From positions 4,565,178-4,629,177 of the forward strand of contig PTFA01000031.1 in NCBI GenBank assembly GCA_003342895.1: a stretch of DNA of 64,000 nucleotides, written 5' to 3'. The DNA is from Casuarius casuarius. Taxonomy: Eukaryota; Chordata; Aves; Casuariiformes; Casuariidae. The position numbers and the translations under genes were made by a program. Of the stretch, positions 11,049 to 22,888 are shown piece by piece; the first letter of the stretch is position 1; each line of letters begins with the position of its first letter. The notes under the pieces are model-generated. The model did no database searches and had not been told where the DNA came from. It saw only the letters and a list, made by a program, of their open reading frames with translations.

Positions 11049-14000
11049 TTTTTTTCAGTACTTTTGGAGCAGACTCTATATGAACAGCTGGTCTAGTATT
11101 GAGTCTTCTAGTTGAAAGACAAGGAAAATAAGCAGTACCAAACCGCATTGGACTCAGCGCTGGATTAAAGATATAAATGAAAGTAATGTGAAACTTGTAA
11201 AACCAGACTGGACAAAACACTCTGAAACATGCTGCAGAGAGCAGTCTGGTGCTAGCAGGGGAATAGGTTAGATACTTAATAATTTCTTTTCCACAGCTTT
11301 TAGTCTTCCACGTATTCTGTAATGTAACAGTGCTTTTTTTTTTTTTTTCCTTAGGTAAATAGCTGCCAGAGAGCAGCAATGGAATGAGAACATACGTAGT
11401 GTTTGCTTTTATCTTACATTACAAAAGAAGTATGAATACCTGGTGATAGTCCAGATATAAAATTACAGGTGTCAAATCATTTGGTACTTTAGGTGCTGTG
11501 CCAGAAAAGTAATCCAGTAAAAATAGCTATGTCCTGTCAAAACTCCACATTTAGTACTGTTATTACACTTCCTTACTTGCTTGGCTCCAGCAGTGTAGGA
11601 TTGTAGAGGACAAGTGTAAGACCAGCGAGAAACCTGCCTGAAATTGCTCAGAGCACAGAGAGACAGGCAGACGGACTGCAGATAAACTGAAGGGCCCAAT
11701 GTTAGCATCTGCCTGGTGTGCTTTATGGTGGGTTTGAACTTCAAAAGGCTGCTAAGCAAAAACTATTTAATATCGTCTCAGAGGAATGGTCCCTTATCCA
11801 GGGGTCCCAAAGAATTAAAGCAGGTGGTGATTCATGCTTGGTTCTGGATAAATGCATAGGCAACCTTCTGTCCTAAGGATCCTGCCATATAGAGGGAGAA
11901 AAATATTTAGCTGGAAAGGTAAAAGAATTATTGCATCTCCTTGTTACAGGTGGGGGTGCAAACCAGAGATTACAATGGCTTGACTGCCTTAGAAAATCAG
12001 CGACTGTGTGGCTGTGGCGGAGACCCCCTAGTTGCTATCAAATACTTTAAATGCGAGACCATCCTTGATGAGCTGAACAAGCCTGTAGAAAGAAGATTGC
12101 TGTGGACTTGAACTAAGGCAGGAGGTGTCAGAATAGGAGCTGGCACAGCACAACACTGGTTTTTGATATGTGAATTTCCCCTCAGTAGAGCATGAAGAGC
12201 TGCGCACTTTGTGCTGCTGCCGGAAATGAAGTTAATACTTTTATTGTCTACTGCACAAAAGCTGGGTCTGGAGAAAATCTGTTTAGTAGATTATTTCCCT
12301 AAAGAGGGCAGCAGAACCACTGCATTTAGTGCTTCCCTCAGGCCCCTAGAGCTGCAATGAAACCTGGACAGAGACATGGCCTGGTTTGCTAAATTGGGGC
12401 ATGCTGCTTCTGTCAGTATGGATGTTAAGAAGCTTATTAAAGGACACAGCAGCTGACAAGTGAATCTTTAATCCTTGGAAAATCCCTCAAGTTTATGATC
12501 AGTATAAAGGAGTTCATGTAAAAAAGAAACTTTTACTCATTACTTCACATATGTTTCCAGATCAGATGTATTTGCTTTCATGATGGTGATCATCTCAATG
12601 TGTTTTACTTGTAATTTTCAGAGTGAATTTTGGCTGAGTTGAAAAACACCCCTAAACCCAGCTCTCTTCCCCTACTTTCTTGAAAAACATGGGAGCTATA
12701 TTCATTGTTCACATTGGTATTTTAAATACTTGGCACCTAGGGTGTGGCAGGCTACCTACTATACAGCTGAACAGCAGGCCGAATCCTGATGTTAAGAGCC
12801 TGCAACTGTGTTAAAACATGAGAAGCTATGAAGCCATGTAATGCTCTACAGTTTGCCTGTTCTGACTGAGATACGAATAAGTGGTTAACAGTCACGTTGG
12901 CTAACACAGAGAAAAAACTTTTAATTTGGTTGCTCTTTTTTATTTGCAAGCCACATGACCTCACCGTATGCAAATTTCTCATGCTGAAATGAGTAAGCCC
13001 CCTTTAGGTTCCTTTTTCACGCAAGCTTCTTTTCTGTTCTTGTTTCTTTTCTTTTTCCCGGTCGAAAGACTCTGTACCAAAAACCAGAACAAGCCAGGAG
13101 GGATAAATCAGTTCCTCCGTTTCTGAAAAAAAGAATGCTACAGTAGGTCTGTCAGAGCAGATCAAAGGCTGCATACAGTGTGCCTTGGTATGCTGTAACA
13201 TGAGCTATTTGTTCAATAGTTAACTCTAGTTAACTAACATGACTATTCATTCTAAAATAAGCACTCCAGCGGTGTTTGCTCCAAGGCAAATACTTGCTCT
13301 GCTACAGTTCTCTCTCGGCTCAGCTGACTGTGATCCCCTTTGCAAGTGCCCAAGCTTTTAGCCTTTGTAGTCATGAAAGTTAATTGCCACTCGTTTTGTT
13401 CACTTTTCTGCATGACCGAAAGCTTTTATGTCTTTTCCATAGGGCACAGTGGAAAGACTAGCCTGCGTTAAGGGTCTGTTTCTTAGGCAATATATGATGA
13501 ATAGTTGCCAAGAAGTGGTTGGCCACATGGATGCTGGCAGATTGGCAGCTGCGCAGCTGCATTAGCAGTTACTTAGCTTGGCTGGTTGAGCACAGCATTT
13601 TGGACGGTGGAGATACGCTCCAGGGCCCAGCAGGAGATTGGGGTTAGGTAAATTCTGGGGCCACCTGGGAAGGGGCAGCTCACAGTGGCACCTGGGGACA
13701 GCTAGGACGGACCTGCTGGCCATGGGGCTGGGGATATGGGGAGTTCGGCATAGCTGTGATACGGGGCAGGGAGTAAGGAGCAGGGGAAGAAGTTCATAGC
13801 AGGCTAAAGTAATTTGTGTAGTAACCAGCTGTGCTCAGCTCCAGCCTTTGGTATTGGACTGGACTCTCTTTGCTTTGGGTGTGGTTGCGGTAGTAGTAGA
13901 GGAGCATATGTTATTGTTTAGCTTTCATATTGGTTCAGGAAAACCAGATTTATCTCCCAGGCCAAAAACGCTGTCTCCATCAAAGTGGATATTCAAATAC

Positions 14001-15886
14001 AGTGATTTTAGAGGTTATGGCATGCAATAGCAAGAAGAGCAGCAGAGACCACATACTTTTACCATCTCTGATCTCTGGGGTTTTTTTACTTGATTTTTTA
14101 TTTCCAGCTAAATAAGCCATAGCAAAGAGCCTTTGACTGTGTGCTAAGTTATTCTCAAGTGCTCTTGTTTCCAAGGGTGACTTTACTGGGGGCAGCAATG
14201 CAGTCTCCGAACAGAGTTCTTACGTGTCCCAGTTACAGATTTACTTCCAGTGCTGCTGACAGCTTGATTTGTGAAAGAAAAAAGGACAAAATACCAAAAC
14301 AAAAACAAAACTCAACCCACAGCCTGTGCAAGAGAGAAGAAACACAGACTTCTTGTGCTACAGCGGAAGAGTGTTGAACAGAAATAACATTTCAAAGTAG
14401 GAAAACTAGTCTTCATGTACATGATAAAAATCCTTTTACAAGAATAAGTCACATAGTTGTAACTATTTTTATACTTTATAAGTTTCCTGTTTTATACCTG
14501 TGGGATAAGTCTGTGTAGCTAGCTGGAGGCCAATTTTAACTTTGGACCATTGAAATCTATTGACCTGTGGTTTGGTACAGAGCTGGCCATTGTTTTTTTT
14601 TTTCCTGCTTTGAAATAAGGGATATCTGGGAACCCTCCACCAAAAAAAAAGAAAAGTCACATAACTGATTGTAACTAGTCATGTTTTACTTAGCTGCCTG
14701 GCTCTGCAAAGTAACCAGATATTGAGAGGAGAATGTTGCTTAATTAAGCAGATGTCAGAAACTCACCATGATGCTTTTACACTGAATCTGACAGAGACTA
14801 GGAGAACATTAAATGCACGTGTAATTCTAGAGCTGTTTCATTCTGGTTTGAGACTAAGCAGCAGTTGTGGAGAGAGAAGGCTGGACTGGGGTGTTCTGCT
14901 GTTGAACAAACAATTTTATTTCTAAAGCAAAGTCTCATGGCAATGCACTGCAGGGCTCATGATTCATAAAGCTGGTCAAATGCTGAAGGGAGCTGTGTCT
15001 TGATTTGCAGCTTATAAAAACATGAGTTTGCTAATAAATGCGTTTTTCAGAATTATAGCCCAGCACATTCTTAAAAGCGGAGTTCATGGCTTTATCTTTA
15101 GCCCTAGCCTCCAATGACTACTGCATACTGTACTTTTATGATAGATGAGGAAGCTTCCTCCTAGCCACTTAGTTATATCACCATTGCATGGAGAAAAAAA
15201 TTAGGATGACCCAGTCTAAGAGGGGTAAAGCAAACAGCAGATCATTGCCGTTGATGAAACAAACTTTCTGTAAGTGTGTTCTCAAGTTATTCTGAGTAAC
15301 TGGTCCTCAAAGGGGTCCATCTCTCCTTCCTTAATGTGGGGAATTTCTACTTTAAATCCAGTCTTGTGAGGAAAAATGTATTCTCTGTTCTGCAGTGGAA
15401 CAGATCAGACTTGCTTTTAAATTGCTGCATGCAGGTCTGGCAGGAAGAACTGAGATCTGCAGAGAACAGGTTGGAGCCGAGTGCACCGAAGAGCGAGCAT
15501 CCACAGTAATCAAACAGGATGTGGCCACCAAAGTGGTTATGCTTTAAAATAAGTGCTACAAAATAAAAGTGGTACAAAAAATAAAAATAATAAGTGGTAC
15601 AAAAAAGTGGTACAGGTGAGCAGATGTGTTCTGGTAAGGATTAAGGGTGACATGGAGGAACTGACTTTCCGGAAATACTAATCAGGGAAGCATTGGTACA
15701 CAGTGCACAATTTTTCCTAAGGTCAGCCCAATGCATGGTTTTGGGGATGTACATCTATTGTGTGCTGAGTGTAGGAATCTGCCTTCCCCAGTTTAGGAAA
15801 GACAGTCCTTTTCAATACCTTATCCAATTCCCGTATTCCTTACAATTCCTTATCAGGATGTGTTAGAAATGTTTTCTTTTCTTAGC

Positions 15887-15933
15887 ATGTCTGTATGTGT
15901 ATGTGTGTTTATATATGTATGTATGTATGTATT
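15887..15933 (+). repeat. TGTA/TG microsatellite
   Basis: A mixed TG and TGTA run: imperfect TG units, then four successive ATGT tetramers. It is probably polymorphic. Confidence 0.85.
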
Positions 15934-18900
15934 AGTAACAGTGAGCATTAAGTGTATATATACATCAAGGATGGAATAGACTGTAAAATTACCTTGCCAT
16001 CTACACAAAGATCAGTCCAGCTTTAAAATAATACTCAGATCTTTATGAAAGCTAAACTGGATGGTGATGATGAAGTCCCTGTGTGAGGCTAAAATTTCAT
16101 TTCTCAACTGGCAAACTTTTTTGGAAATAATAAGTTTCTGATGACTGATTTGCTCTTCTCCAAATGCAAAATTCAAGTTTTCTGGTTCGTAAGAACTTTG
16201 TTAGAGCATTGCATAGATTGAGTTACGGTATGACAAAATGTTTTCATATTTAGTCCTAATTCACAAGAGGATTTCTTACCCTCCACAGAGGAGAGCTGCT
16301 TGTCACCGTGGGCCGAAGCTGCGGAGAGCCCAGATTCAGTGGCAGCAGCTGTGTCGCCAGAAGCTCTGCCCATCCTTGAGAAGCACGGGGCAACAGCAAG
16401 ACCACGGGCAGCGGTAGGATGGCAAATCTGTAGATGAAAGGATACAAATTTGATTACAGTATTTCTTATGCCGTTACTCAAGTTCAGCCAATCAAATTTA
16501 TGTTGAGCAAATCCAGAGCCTGCTGGAGCCAGTGGGAGTTTTGCCATCACCTTCCCTGGGGACTGGGATTTTGCTCATTGTTTAAATTAGCAGTATCTTC
16601 ACAGGAGCATATGGGAACAAATGCAAAGGTTCTGAACTGGAGGAACCAGTAATCAGCTTTATACATTTACTTTGTTACACAGGTAAAAGCTTAGACAGCA
16701 AAACCCATCTGCCAGCCCTTCAACACATCTCTGTAAAACCCGTGTTAGAGTCAGAGCATTCTTTCTTATTTTATTTATGGCCCTGGCTGCCTGAATGACT
16801 GCATCTGGAGCTCAGATGCCTTATGCCCTTATTGTAAATTAGTTAACTTGAAAAACTGCACACTCTGTCAGATCTTTGCTGTGGAAATGCCAGGCTCTGT
16901 AGTTGAGGTGCTTTTGTGTGTGTGTATGGTTTTTACGTGAAAAGGCTGTTGAACTTTACGCATAAACACTGTTTTCTGTCTCTTTTTCCCTCCCTCTTTT
17001 GTTACAGACTGTGGACTAGCATTGAATATTCAGGGAAAGCTCCCCAGAGAGATTAGGGACACGGACAGATTTTAAACAGGGCCTTAATGCATGGACACGA
17101 AAGGACAAACATTCTAGTGGGAATACTAATGCAAATGCCTTGCTTTTCGGTCAAAATACATTAAACAGCTGCTTACATGCTAAGGATTCTTTTAAAATCC
17201 ATACAGAAAGGGAATTATAAAATGTATATATATAGAGAGAGATTTGCTATTTCCTCGGTGTAGTAGCCAAAAAGAGTACTTTGTCTTAAAGCATACAACA
17301 CTATCAAGTATCAGTACTAGAGAGAAGAGCATCTATTTTTCACATTTTGCAGGGCTCATAATTCCAGATACTGCTGGAACTTATTTCAGATAGCAGTTGT
17401 CAGTGTCTTTCCTGTTGCACTATAGGAACTAAGACCTAACAGCAGTAGGAATTAGACACTTTGACTTGAGTAAACTGCTGTTATCTTCAGTTACTCTGCT
17501 GTTAATTATACAGTTGCAGAAAACATTCTATTGCTGTTTCAAGAAACCTGTGTTAAAAGATATCCTGTGAGATTATTGCACAGAAAAGTGGTAGCAGTAT
17601 ATATATTTGGGCCAGCTGCTGAGTGACTAAACTGAAATGGAGAAACAGAAATGGAGTGTACTATAAAAACTGACATCCTAGATCGGTCACCATTTCAAAC
17701 TGAGTTACATAATCAGCAGCAATATCAAAGTCACAGTGCTGCTTTAATCACCACGCAGTGGTATTTATCATTAAAGCATGTGCATGTTAAAGGAATGTTT
17801 GACAGGTTAAAAATAAATGTAATGAAAGTTAGAAAAATATTTCAAGAGCCTCATGTTTCCTCCAGTTGCTGAAATAAATATATGGCTGTATCATTGCCTT
17901 ATGGAACCCTGACTGCTCCTCACTGCTGTGTCCCAGACTCTAAAATGAAAAACAGGTATCATTTGTGATATGTAAAACAGCAGCTTCCATATAATACTTA
18001 CATTATTTAAGTTCCCATTGTGGACCATATTTCATTACTAGTTCACTTCATATGGCCCATTAATCCCAGTAATATGCCTCTACTGACGCCATCCCATGTT
18101 ATACTAATCCCTAAAAAAAGCTACCAATCAATTGAGGCCCTTTGCTTTAGGTGCTGTGTGTTGGCAGCTGCTGTAAGCGTTTGATGGCTTCAGACTCCCC
18201 AGAATCCAGAAGTACCGACGTTTCTTATGCTGCACCTCAGTTTGGTGCAGAAGAACTGTTTTCCATGAGGAACAGTTCAGCACTGCCCTCCCTAGCCTGT
18301 AGCTTTTCACAGTTACCTCCTTTCTGCCTCTTCCCCATATCTGTTCCTTTTGGCTTCTTTTAGCTTTCTACCAGTTCAGTCATCTCTCTCCGACCTCACC
18401 AACTTTCCTTGTCTGCTGCTCCTAATCATGCTCTTTAAATCAGTCCTTGGAGATGTCATCTCTGTGTCCGTGAAAGCTGTCACCGAGGTTATTCTGCCAG
18501 CCTGTTTCGGAGACATTTCGTTGTCCACATCCTGTTTTGCCACGCAGGAGATGACTGCCGGCTCCCATTCTGCAGCTTTAACGCGTAGGTTGAGCTGCAG
18601 TTGCCGCTCGCTGAGTATGTAATTTTGGATTCTTTCAGGCTGAGATGGCCTCTCTAACCTTGGGCTTGCTCTCAGTAATGTTTGCGGTATAACCCACACT
18701 CAACAGTTTGTGGTTTGGCTTTTAAAGAGAACAATTCCCTCTGAGAACACAACTGCCGCTGACATAAATGGCAAGGCTGCAAGATGTCTGTGTTAATCCG
18801 TGGCCACTAAATTTAATCTGACAGCAAGACCAGTCAGACCTTTCTCTGCGGACGAGTGCTTATTGAAATTAATATTGTGTGAACCCCTGAGACAGCTCCA

Positions 18901-19189
18901 CTGGTGGTAATGAGGGTCCCCTCATGTGCCCCTGCCCTCCTTCCCCGGCCCCCCAAAAAATCCCTTTCACCTCTCTACTTTTGATATGCTTGGCTATTTT
19001 ACAGAGCTGTTGAGAGAAGAAGTGCTGAAGGGCAGGGAATGTTAGCAAGTAATACGTAGTTTTGAAAGATGAACTCTGGGGAAATCTTAAATCCTGCTTG
19101 CAATTTTTGCTACTGCTTCCCTGGTGAAAGCTTTCCCCTGGGTGAGTTATTTGCTACATAACTATGGATTAAGAAGGGGGGAGTGAAAT

Positions 19190-19440
19190 TAAGACCCTTT
19201 TCCTTACTGCTTCCTCCCCGAGGAGGGCAGGGGCGTGTGTCACAGCCGCGTGCGTGTCCAGCAGGTGGCAGCGACGGCCCGAGCCTGCCGGCGCCTCTGC
19301 CGCCCTCGGCCCCGCAGCCTTTCGAAAGCAGCCTCTGCTTCACAGCGCCGGGAAGTCGGGGCCCCAGCTTTCCTCTGAGGCCTGCAAGGCGAGCGTGCGG
19401 TCGTGGTCCTCTGAGCCCACGCGGAGCTGGTGCATGTATT
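19190..19440. promoter_or_regulatory. Small CpG-rich block around a CTCF motif
   Basis: A local GC- and CpG-rich patch of about 250 bp sits in otherwise AT-leaning DNA. It surrounds a full CTCF consensus (19,258-19,272), which suggests a regulatory element such as an insulator, enhancer or minor promoter. Short open frames on both strands here come from base composition and resemble nothing known. Confidence 0.45.
19258..19272 (+). promoter_or_regulatory. Consensus CTCF-binding motif
   Basis: CCAGCAGGTGGCAGC fits every position of the vertebrate CTCF core CCASYAGRKGGCRSY. It lies in a CpG-rich patch, as occupied sites often do. Occupancy cannot be told from sequence. The motif orientation is +, which would matter for loop direction. 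Confidence 0.6.
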
Positions 19441-20039
19441 AGTGCTCCAGCAACAGAGTTGTCACTCTCTTAGAAAGGAAGAAGGCAACTAAAAGAGATG
19501 TTCTCAAATAGGATTTGTGTGCCTAATTAGTAAAAGGGGAGGCAGTGCTTCATCTCCATTTGGGGGGGCATTTTTGCAGCTATGAGTGATAGTCCAAAAG
19601 TACAGTTTCGGCCCTGTAACCTGAGGCTTTCAACAAAAGTGCCAGCTGGGGTGGCTGCAAAGGAGACCCCTTGGTGCTGGGGAGGTACCAACTCAATGCC
19701 CTGAGCAATGAGGCCACTGTTGTGCAAAAGGAAGTGGGTAAAATTTGCAAGTGCCTTTGAGGAGCCAGAAAAGTTACACTTTCCTGTAAGTGAGGCTCTA
19801 GCTTTCATGGGTTTTTTTTCTTGAGATGCTTTCAGCTCAAGAAGCATCCTACACATCATAGATTTCTTAATGTAGGCAATGTTAATTCAACTTCTGAAAC
19901 CACAGGGGTCTGTGCTGGGTTTTTCAGATATCCTTCCCTCATTGCTGACCAGTCTCCCCCATTTCCCCATGCTAGCATTATTGCTCTTGGCCACAAAAAA
20001 CTCTTTCCTGTCCTCTTTTGTCCACCCTATCTCACCTCA

Positions 20040-20262
20040 GCAGGAGCCAAATCCAGGCTCCGGTGCCTGCCCTGCCAAGCCAGCTGCTGCCACAGGGAGG
20101 GGAAAGCAGGCAACCCGGCCGGCTGCCGCTTGATGCAGGGGGCCGGCTGCTGCGTCCCAGCCAGCCGGCGACCTCCAGCTGCTGCCCTCCGCTGCTGCTG
20201 CCGCAGCTGTTGGGTCGTCAGCTCCACCAGGCAGCAGGAGATACTGGAGGACAAGCAGTGGG
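20040..20262. repeat. CTG/CAG-rich low-complexity block
   Basis: A GC-rich stretch with many CTG and CAG triplets and at least three CAGCTG E-boxes (near 20,080, 20,177 and 20,206). The bias keeps several frames open on both strands, for example 150 codons on + and 113 on -, so these frames are not evidence of coding. Confidence 0.6.
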
Positions 20263-21175
20263 CTGGCTGCTGATAGTGGCGATCACTTCTGCCAAAAAAA
20301 AAAAGACCTAAACATCCAAAATAACCCCCAGACTCCCAAAGCTCTCTCCTGTGTTGGGTCTTTGGCACTATTAATTTGCATACAGTGGCAGCAAATTGAA
20401 AACATGGAGGCTGAAATAAACTCCTGATGTCTGGACACAGTGTGCTTACTTTGTGTCTTTATTTTTAACAGTGTGCTGAAAGGACCCTTGTTCTTTATAG
20501 ATGTGCACTGAGTGGCTGAATGTAACTGTTTTTAAAATCCAGATAATTAAGTCAATTTAAATTTTTTAAAAGTTTTACCACTAAGGAGGAAATGCGCAGG
20601 TTGAAAATAACTCAAGGAGTCGGGAAATTATTCAGAGCTGTGCAGCTGACTGTGTGCTCCAACAGTCTGTTTTTTTCCCACATGCTTGTCTCCTGTTGAT
20701 AACACTTGGTATATGCAGAAACACTTCTCTACATGCAAGGAGGCAAAATGTGCAGACTGGACAAGAGAGTTACTTCTGTTTGTTCTTTTTTCTGTCCTTG
20801 TTTCCTTTGCTTTTTAAATAGTCACTGTGCTAGACAATGTCAGGGGCTGGGCCAGGCCTCTCATATTTTTCTTTTTTTTGTTCTGTTCTGTTGTTGATTT
20901 ACACCACTTATGATAGATTCCTTATCACCTGCTCCCTGCAAGGCAAACTGCAGGGCTGCTTCTCTTCTGTAGCAGCTGTGCTGGAGAACTGCTGATGAGG
21001 AACAAAATGGGAGTTACTGAGCAATCATTTGGAGACTGGCTATTAAAAAAAAAAATCCAGCTAATTAGAGCTTAGAGGAAGAGGCAACACTTTGTGCAAA
21101 AACACCAGAAGGTAGGCCCTCCAAATCCCACACACTCCCTGTAAATAGCTATAATTAACCCCATAGTATTCACTT

Positions 21176-21198
21176 TATTAATTAAAATTTAATTAATA
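21176..21198. repeat. 23-bp AT palindrome
   Basis: TATTAATTAAA and TTTAATTAATA form a perfect inverted repeat around one central A. It contains overlapping TTAATTA/TAATTA homeodomain-type cores. It may only reflect AT-rich composition. Confidence 0.8.
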
Positions 21199-22887
21199 TT
21201 TTCTGTCCTTGACAATCATCTTAGAGGTGGTCTGGAAAACGTAGTGGTAACTGGGCTTCCTTAGAGCAGCAGCAACATTCAGGAAGACAGAAGCTTGGGA
21301 GACTCCTCTGAGTCTCTCAGTTGCACCTCTGATATAACAGAATTAAAATGGGTGACTAAATAGCAGGCGAAGAGGGAGAATGGGAGACTGTGCAAGCCCA
21401 CAGCCTTCCCCTGCACAGACAGGCAATACTAAACTTCCAAGCACCACTGCAGAATTTTTCCAAGCAGTGTGGCCAGCACTTGCTTGGGTTATTCAAAAGT
21501 GCAAGAGGAATAGTGAGAAAATGAATGCCATTGTTATTCATTTGCCCATACCAACTGAGGACTGCTATACAACACCGTGCTTTGCTCTGTTTTGAGCAAA
21601 GCTTGGTGCTTTGCCATAGTGGAGTGAGCTCAGCAGAAATACTCTCCGGAACTTGACAGGCCCCGTCAAAGAAGCATGGTTATTGCTAAAAATGGTGTGT
21701 CTGCACTAGCAGTTTGCCACACTCCTGTTTTGCTCTGGGACTGGGTTTCATGATCACTCACACTACATACGGCAGTTAAGTGCCTGAGCTCTCTTCCACA
21801 GCAAATCAACTGGTATCCCCAAGGGGAAACCTCAGTGTAGTGAACAGTGTAGTTCACTCTAGGGTCTGTTCCACACAGACAGGATAGATGTGGAGGACAT
21901 CAAGTGTAGTTCCTTCCAACCAGGGCAGTCCTTCAGCACTATTCCAGGTTAGGCTAGAGCATTATGTGGGCCCTCCCCCGTCATTTTTTCCTAGAGCACA
22001 CAACAAATATTTCTGGCATTGTAATGTTTTTGACCCACCACTGCTCTGCTGGGCTGTAGCATACACCTGTTATTATTCTGTATATTTTGAACTTTTTCTG
22101 TTCAAAATTCAGTTCAAAAATGTTTTTCAGAACACCAAGCCCATCCACAGAAAAAGCAACTGTTGGCCACAGGGTCACCAGAGGAGATCTGAGCTGAGTG
22201 CTATGGAGCACCGCTGCAGCTAGTCTGCTCGGTAAGGTGTGAACTCTTAGCAGTATGGACATGAGCCATTCTGCAAAAACTGGCCTGTGAGCAAGGGTCT
22301 ACACTACAGACCTCGTGAGAATGACCATGAGGTAAAGAAGGTCTGTTATTACCTGTTTAACAGGACGAAGACTGAATCAGCAAGAGAATGTACAGAGAGG
22401 ATGTTGAAACCAGATCTCTTAGATCATGGGGAAAAAAGCTCTCAGTACAGAACTGTTAGATAAAAACAAGTGGGGAGAGGAGATGGGACCCAAGTGCTAT
22501 CACCACCACCATCTTCTTGTCTTCTCTCTGCTCCTCTGGGTGAAACATGATGGGTTAGGCATGTTTTTGATACACCTAGTGGATCAGGCCCTTCTGGTAA
22601 TGAAGTGACATGCCATTTCTCAATCCCAGGGAGGCAGGCACCAAGCTGTTTAGTGCTATGAGGTCAGAAGTGCTTCTGAGCACACCCAGAAGCAGAACTT
22701 GAGGTTCCTGGTGAATGTCAGCATTAGAGAGGATGAGTGTTACAATCTGAAGTCTCTTTGGACTCTAGGCTTTAGCGTGTAACTGCAGCTTTAGGACCAT
22801 CACAGACATTGCCCTTATGGTCTGTCCTGTGGTTACACAAGCAACCAACCTCAGGCTCACCAGATCATGAGCTACATTTCCCACCAG

Positions 22888-22888
22888 N
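22888..22888. other. Single ambiguous base (N)
   Basis: One N inside otherwise ordinary sequence. It marks an unresolved base or a one-base assembly placeholder and affects no recognised gene. Confidence 0.99.

Larger units (their letters stand above)
7921..19180. other. Non-coding stretch, probable COA1 5' intron
   Basis: I see no coding exon. The stretch holds a 26-bp tandem duplication (8,277-8,328), a TG run (8,542-8,555), a TGTA microsatellite (15,887-15,933) and one ancient-repeat relic (11,005-11,048). A 131-codon frame on the - strand at 8,896-9,291 has no recognisable domain and overlaps other chance frames. Confidence 0.6.
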
